From Clostridium sp. UBA6758 (GTDB taxonomy: Bacteria > Bacillota > Clostridia > Clostridiales > Clostridiaceae): DNA of 8,838 bases. The stretch covers positions 60,700 through 69,537 of the forward strand of contig DKGY01000088.1 of NCBI GenBank assembly GCA_002453475.1, given 5' to 3'. Under the pieces are notes generated by a model. That model was not told where the DNA came from. It saw nothing but the letters and a program-made list of their open reading frames with translations, and ran no database searches. Of the stretch, positions 5,994-8,838 are shown one piece after another. The position numbers were made by a program, and so were the translations under genes. Positions within the stretch are counted from its first letter, which is position 1, and each line of letters begins with the position of its first letter.

Positions 5994-6975
5994 TAAATAT
6001 CATTTAGAAATTATGAAACTTTATGATGAGATAAAGGAAAATCAGAAAAACGCTTTAGAATTGAGAAAGTCAGAAGTAAAAAAACGTGTTCCTGAAATAG
6101 ATGACATTGAAAATCATATTGGGAATCTATGCATTAAAGTCTCCTTAGCAGCCTTTCAGGATGCACCTAATAGAGAACAACATCTAAAAGAATTGAGAGA
6201 AAATATAACTAATTTAAGAGTTAAAAAGACTGAACTATTGGTATCTAACGGTTATCCTTTAGATTACTTAGATATTAAATATAATTGTAATAGGTGTAAA
6301 GATACTGGATTTATAGGATTACAAAAATGTAGTTGCTATAAACAAAAACTTAATAGTATTTATTATAGAAATAGTGATCTATTTATAGTTTCAGATGATC
6401 ATAATTTTGCTAATTTTAAAATGGACTTCTATAGTGATAAAAGAAATGGTCGTGAAAAATATAGTCCAAAAGAAAATATGAAAAGCATAGTAAATCAGTG
6501 CTTTAGATATATAGCAAACTTTGAGTCTACATCAGAAAATCTTCTTTTTTATGGTAATCCAGGTACTGGAAAAACTTTTTTATCTCACTGTATAGCAAAA
6601 GAATTAACAGATAACGGATATTTTATAGTATATAAGACTTCTGAAGAGTTGATTAAAAATCTAAAAGATATAAGATTTAATAACAACTCAACTCTAGAAG
6701 ATCACCTAATTAATTGTGATTTACTTATAATAGATGACTTAGGTACAGAGGTATCATCAGAGTTTGCTATATCTGAACTATTTAACCTTCTCAATACAAA
6801 GCTACTAAGAAACAAGAAGATGTTAATTTCTAGCAATTTTTCTTTAGATGAATTATTATCTATATATTCAGAACGTATTACATCTAGACTTTTTGGTAAC
6901 TTTACTTTGTTTAAGTTTTATGGTGATGATATAAGACTTCAAAAAAACTTAAATAGTAAAGCATCCTCTAGATAA
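5986..6975 (+). CDS. dnaI: DnaC/DnaI-type replicative helicase loader, AAA+ ATPase
   Basis: This ATPase would deliver the DnaB/DnaC-type hexameric helicase onto DNA. The 329-residue protein has an N-terminal helical, partly coiled-coil-like region (1-85). A four-cysteine zinc site follows (Cys101, Cys104, Cys115, Cys117), like that of Bacillus DnaI, which binds the helicase through this part. The AAA+ core has Walker A GNPGTGKT (190-197), Walker B LLIIDDLG (246-253), a sensor-1-like ISSN (281-284), and the arginine-bearing SERITSRLFG (295-304). All key residues are present. The ATG at 5986 overlaps the end of the upstream DnaD-like gene by 8 nt, which makes an operon almost certain. Transposon-borne IstB proteins share the ATPase core, but the zinc domain and the neighbour rule that out. 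Confidence 0.93.
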   Translation: MTNKYHLEIMKLYDEIKENQKNALELRKSEVKKRVPEIDDIENHIGNLCIKVSLAAFQDAPNREQHLKELRENITNLRVKKTELLVSNGYPLDYLDIKYNCNRCKDTGFIGLQKCSCYKQKLNSIYYRNSDLFIVSDDHNFANFKMDFYSDKRNGREKYSPKENMKSIVNQCFRYIANFESTSENLLFYGNPGTGKTFLSHCIAKELTDNGYFIVYKTSEELIKNLKDIRFNNNSTLEDHLINCDLLIIDDLGTEVSSEFAISELFNLLNTKLLRNKKMLISSNFSLDELLSIYSERITSRLFGNFTLFKFYGDDIRLQKNLNSKASSR

Positions 6976-6985
6976 TTTCATTTAA

Positions 6986-7032
6986 ACAAAGACATCGTGA
7001 CTTATATTTACATTAAGTTAGGATGTCTTTGT
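6986..7032. terminator. Shared hairpin between convergent dnaI and dinB
   Basis: ACAAAGACATC (6986-6996) pairs perfectly with GATGTCTTTGT (7022-7032). The inner TGACTTA/TAAGTTA arms extend the stem. Neither side has a long T-tract: TTTGTCATTT follows on the plus strand and TTTGTTTAAAT on the minus strand. It is probably a bidirectional terminator or 3'-end stabiliser. The first base of the dinB stop codon lies in the outer stem. Confidence 0.65.
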
Positions 7033-8300
7033 CATTTAAAAGAATCATAAAGGCCTCCCATCATTAAATAGTCTTCCAACTTTTCTTCTTCGAAGCCTTT
7101 TTTATTATTTGAGCTTATAAAAGTAGATCTTATTATGGATGAATCTCCATATTTTTCTCTTATTTTATCTATAGTACTATCTAGGCTTCTTTGTTTATCT
7201 ATTTTTTCATCATCAAATAAAGATTTCTGATATATGCTATTATCACTTAACTTAGTTACTCTGACTCCTAATAATCTTATAGGTTCTCCACGCCACATTT
7301 CCTTAAAAATTGCTTTTACTAAATTAAAAATTTCTTCAGTAGAATCTGTTGGTGTTAATAGCTTTTTTTGATGAGAATAAGTTGTAAATACATTTGACTT
7401 TATTGATACAGCCACAATACCACATAAAGATTTATTAGCTCTAAGTCTCTTAGCTACACTTTCTGTAAGTGACAATAATACCTTTAATGCTTCATCTACA
7501 CTTAAAATGTCCTTGCTTGTAGTAGTTGAATTTCCTATACCTTTTACATCTACATAATTATCACAGTTAATAGGTGAATCATCTATTCCATTTGCATATT
7601 CATAAATTATATTTGCATAGCTTTTAAATATGTTTCTTAAGATACTTAAATTATAATTTGCTAAATCTCCAATAGTAAATATATTTAAATCTATAAGCTT
7701 TTTTTCTGCTGCTTTTCCAACCATAAATAAATCACCTACTTTAAGTGGCCACATCTTTACTCTCCTTTCTTCTTTAAATAATGTATGAATGGAATTCTTC
7801 TTTGAAAAGTCACTGGCCATCTTAGCTAACAATTTATTATTTCCTATTCCTATATTTACTGTAAAACCTAAATCTTTTTCTATTTTTCTTTTAATTTCTT
7901 TAGCCTTTTCCATATAGTCATATTTAAAATGACTTGCCTCCATAAAAACCTCATCTATGGAATATCTTTCACTAAAATCAGAATATGGCTTTAATAGTTT
8001 ATACATATCATTACTAAACTTTGTATATAGTTTATGTTCTGGTGGATAAACTTTTAATTGAGGGCACTTTTTCAACGCAGCTACAATAGGTTCTCCGGTT
8101 ATTATATTAAATTTCTTAGCTGGAATTGATTTTGCTAAAACTACTCCTCTTCTATCTTCTACACTTCCACCTATTATAGAAGGAATTTTTCTTATATCTA
8201 CTTCACTTTCTCCACATCTTAATAAATTTATAGCTGTCCATGATAGAAATGCAGAGTTAACATCTATATGAAATATTATTCTTTTGGACTTATTCTCCAC
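7032..8300 (-). CDS. dinB: Y-family translesion DNA polymerase (Pol IV type)
   Basis: This polymerase copies past damaged template bases with low fidelity. Residue numbers below use the longer GTG start at 8309. The palm motifs are HIDVNSAF (14-21; Asp16 metal ligand, Phe21 likely steric gate) and YSIDE (116-120; Asp119 and Glu120), so the active site is complete. NIGIGNNKLLAKMAS (152-166) is the conserved motif after the palm, and the little-finger region follows (about 255-355). QKSLF (361-365) fits a sliding-clamp-binding peptide. The length is near 420 residues. I place the start at GTG 8300-8298, because GAGGA (8315-8311) is 10 nt away from it but only 1 nt from GTG 8309. An SOS-like box in the promoter implies damage induction. 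It converges with dnaI across a hairpin. UmuC/UvrX-type paralogues are the alternative name. Confidence 0.9.
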   Translation of the reverse strand: MENKSKRIIFHIDVNSAFLSWTAINLLRCGESEVDIRKIPSIIGGSVEDRRGVVLAKSIPAKKFNIITGEPIVAALKKCPQLKVYPPEHKLYTKFSNDMYKLLKPYSDFSERYSIDEVFMEASHFKYDYMEKAKEIKRKIEKDLGFTVNIGIGNNKLLAKMASDFSKKNSIHTLFKEERRVKMWPLKVGDLFMVGKAAEKKLIDLNIFTIGDLANYNLSILRNIFKSYANIIYEYANGIDDSPINCDNYVDVKGIGNSTTTSKDILSVDEALKVLLSLTESVAKRLRANKSLCGIVAVSIKSNVFTTYSHQKKLLTPTDSTEEIFNLVKAIFKEMWRGEPIRLLGVRVTKLSDNSIYQKSLFDDEKIDKQRSLDSTIDKIREKYGDSSIIRSTFISSNNKKGFEEEKLEDYLMMGGLYDSFK

Positions 8301-8334
8301 AAATATCACATCCTCAAAATTAACTTACATTCTC

Positions 8335-8363
8335 ATTTTAACGAACAAATATTCGTTTGTAAA
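8335..8363 (-). promoter_or_regulatory. dinB promoter
   Basis: On the minus strand, TTTACA (8363-8358) and TAAAAT (8340-8335) are separated by exactly 17 nt. That spacer holds the SOS-type box. The expected start is near 8328, giving a leader of about 20-30 nt. Confidence 0.8.
8342..8355. promoter_or_regulatory. LexA (SOS) box in the dinB promoter
   Basis: CGAACAAATATTCG matches the Gram-positive LexA consensus CGAAC-N4-GTTCG at all fixed positions but one (A for G in the right half). It lies wholly in the -35/-10 spacer, where LexA would exclude polymerase. LexA itself is not in the window. Confidence 0.75.
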
Positions 8364-8394
8364 GACATATTTATTTGTTACTTATGTATTATTT

Positions 8395-8433
8395 CAAAAA
8401 ATAAAAAAGATTCTGAATTAATTCAGAATCTTT
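8395..8433 (-). terminator. Rho-independent terminator of the tRNA operon
   Basis: Positions 8406-8433 are a perfect 28-nt palindrome with arm AAAGATTCTGAATT. In minus-strand RNA a run with six U, A, then six U follows. The palindrome begins at the last base of the tRNA-Thr CCA end. Confidence 0.9.
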
Positions 8434-8507
8434 GGAGCTGGCAATAGGAATCGAACCTACAACCTGCTGATTACAAATCAGCTGCTCTACCGTTGAGCCA
8501 TGCCAGC
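8433..8507 (-). tRNA. tRNA-Thr(UGU)
   Basis: The 75-nt gene encodes its CCA end. Acceptor GCTGGCA pairs with TGCCAGC. Anticodon stem GCTGA/TCAGC encloses loop TTTGTAA, giving anticodon UGU (codon ACA). The T-loop TTCGATT is present. It is the last gene of the tRNA operon. Confidence 0.95.
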
Positions 8508-8512
8508 ATAAG

Positions 8513-8589
8513 TGGCGACCCAGAAGGGACTCGAACCCTCGACCTCCGGCGTGACAGGCCGGCACTCTAACCAACTGAGCCACTGGGCC
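8513..8589 (-). tRNA. tRNA-Asp(GUC)
   Basis: The 77-nt gene encodes its CCA end. Acceptor GGCCCAG pairs with CTGGGTC (one G-U). Anticodon stem CCGGC/GCCGG encloses CTGTCAC, giving GUC. Its last 21 bases recur exactly at 8818-8838. Confidence 0.95.
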
Positions 8590-8602
8590 ACATTAAATTA
8601 TG

Positions 8603-8678
8603 TGGTGGTCGCAACAGGGATCGAACCTGTGACCCCCTGCTTGTAAGGCAGGTGCTCTCCCAGCTGAGCTATGCGACC
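8603..8678 (-). tRNA. tRNA-Val(UAC)
   Basis: The 76-nt gene encodes its CCA end. Acceptor GGTCGCA pairs with TGCGACC. Anticodon stem CCTGC/GCAGG encloses CTTACAA, giving UAC (codon GUA). The T-loop TTCGATC is present. Confidence 0.95.
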
Positions 8679-8683
8679 TAATA

Positions 8684-8758
8684 TGGTGACTCCTAGGGGA
8701 ATCGAACCCCTGTTACCACCGTGAAAGGGTGGTGTCTTGACCGCTTGACCAAGGAGCC
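8684..8758 (-). tRNA. tRNA-Glu(UUC)
   Basis: The 75-nt gene encodes its CCA end. Acceptor GGCTCCT pairs with AGGAGTC (one G-U). Anticodon stem CCACC/GGTGG encloses CTTTCAC, giving UUC. It is the first gene of the operon, about 5 nt after the predicted transcription start. Confidence 0.95.
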
Positions 8759-8769
8759 ATATGTTTTAC

Positions 8770-8798
8770 ATTTTATCAGATTTTTCATCTAATGTCAA
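8770..8798 (-). promoter_or_regulatory. Strong promoter of the Glu-Val-Asp-Thr tRNA operon
   Basis: On the minus strand, a perfect -35 TTGACA (8798-8793) and TAAAAT (8775-8770) are separated by 17 nt. The start falls near 8763, just before tRNA-Glu, as usual for stable-RNA operons. Confidence 0.85.
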
Positions 8799-8816
8799 TA
8801 CTTTTTAAAAAGTATT
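8797..8816. repeat. Perfect 20-bp palindrome between tRNA units
   Basis: Arm AATACTTTTT meets AAAAAGTATT with no loop. It lies directly after the partial tRNA at the right edge and overlaps two bases of the next -35 box. No T-tract follows on the minus strand, so termination is possible but unproven. Confidence 0.6.
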
Positions 8817-8817
8817 T

Positions 8818-8838
8818 TGGCGACCCAGAAGGGACTCG
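8818..8838 (-). tRNA. 3' end of a tRNA, probably tRNA-Asp, cut by the window edge
   Basis: These 21 bases are identical to the 3' end of the tRNA-Asp at 8513-8533: TGG, discriminator, acceptor strand GACCCAG and part of the T arm. The anticodon lies outside the window, so the identity is inferred. Confidence 0.75.

Noticed and set aside
8389..8583. A 64-codon minus-strand reading frame
   Set aside because: It runs through the complete tRNA-Asp, tRNA-Thr and the terminator. It is a well-known kind of false frame over tRNA genes.
8797..8816. Classical terminator for the upstream tRNA
   Set aside because: The palindrome is perfect but made mostly of A/T pairs and is not followed by a T-tract on the minus strand. 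It is kept only as a repeat.
1..8838. CRISPR array, insertion sequence, prophage or defence island
   Set aside because: There are no regularly spaced direct repeats, transposase, integrase or terminal repeats. The IstB-like ATPase core belongs to a DnaI-type loader with a zinc site.

Overview
The window is AT-rich, close-packed, and looks like chromosome from a low-GC Firmicute, most likely Clostridium sensu lato. The evidence is the FabK-type enoyl reductase, a MarR regulator heading the fab cluster, a DnaD-type primosome protein next to a DnaI-type loader, strong AGGAGG ribosome sites, and tRNA genes with encoded CCA ends. I cannot name a species. No phage, IS element or CRISPR array is visible. 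I see no wholly new system, and most genes belong to well-known core families. The unexpected items are a stop codon inside fabD and several unusually clear regulatory structures.

Region 1 (1-3662, minus strand) is the start of a type II fatty-acid synthesis operon. In transcription order it reads promoter, two TTTGA-N3-TCAAA operators, marR/fabT-like regulator, fabH, acpP, fabK, fabD. The fabD frame runs off the left edge and has an in-frame TAA at codon 53. The genes are 15-50 nt apart and all but fabH start with ATG. Together they would make malonyl-ACP (FabD), condense it with an acyl-CoA primer (FabH) on ACP, and reduce the enoyl intermediate (FabK), under feedback repression by the MarR protein.

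Region 2 (3720-4997) holds a secreted or membrane-anchored M23 peptidase on the minus strand with its own terminator. Its start codon lies in a strong dyad. A 361-nt AT-rich divergent intergenic region follows and carries inverted repeats.

Region 3 (4998-7032, plus strand) is a two-gene replication-initiation operon: a DnaD/DnaB-like protein with two C-terminal DnaD domains, overlapping a DnaC/DnaI-type helicase loader. A hairpin shared with the convergent gene closes it.

Region 4 (7032-8363, minus strand) is a Y-family DNA polymerase (dinB-like). Its promoter has a near-consensus SOS (LexA) box filling the -35/-10 spacer.

Region 5 (8395-8838, minus strand) is a tRNA operon, Glu(UUC)-Val(UAC)-Asp(GUC)-Thr(UGU), with a consensus promoter and a strong terminator. 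The 3' end of what looks like a second tRNA-Asp gene sits at the right edge.
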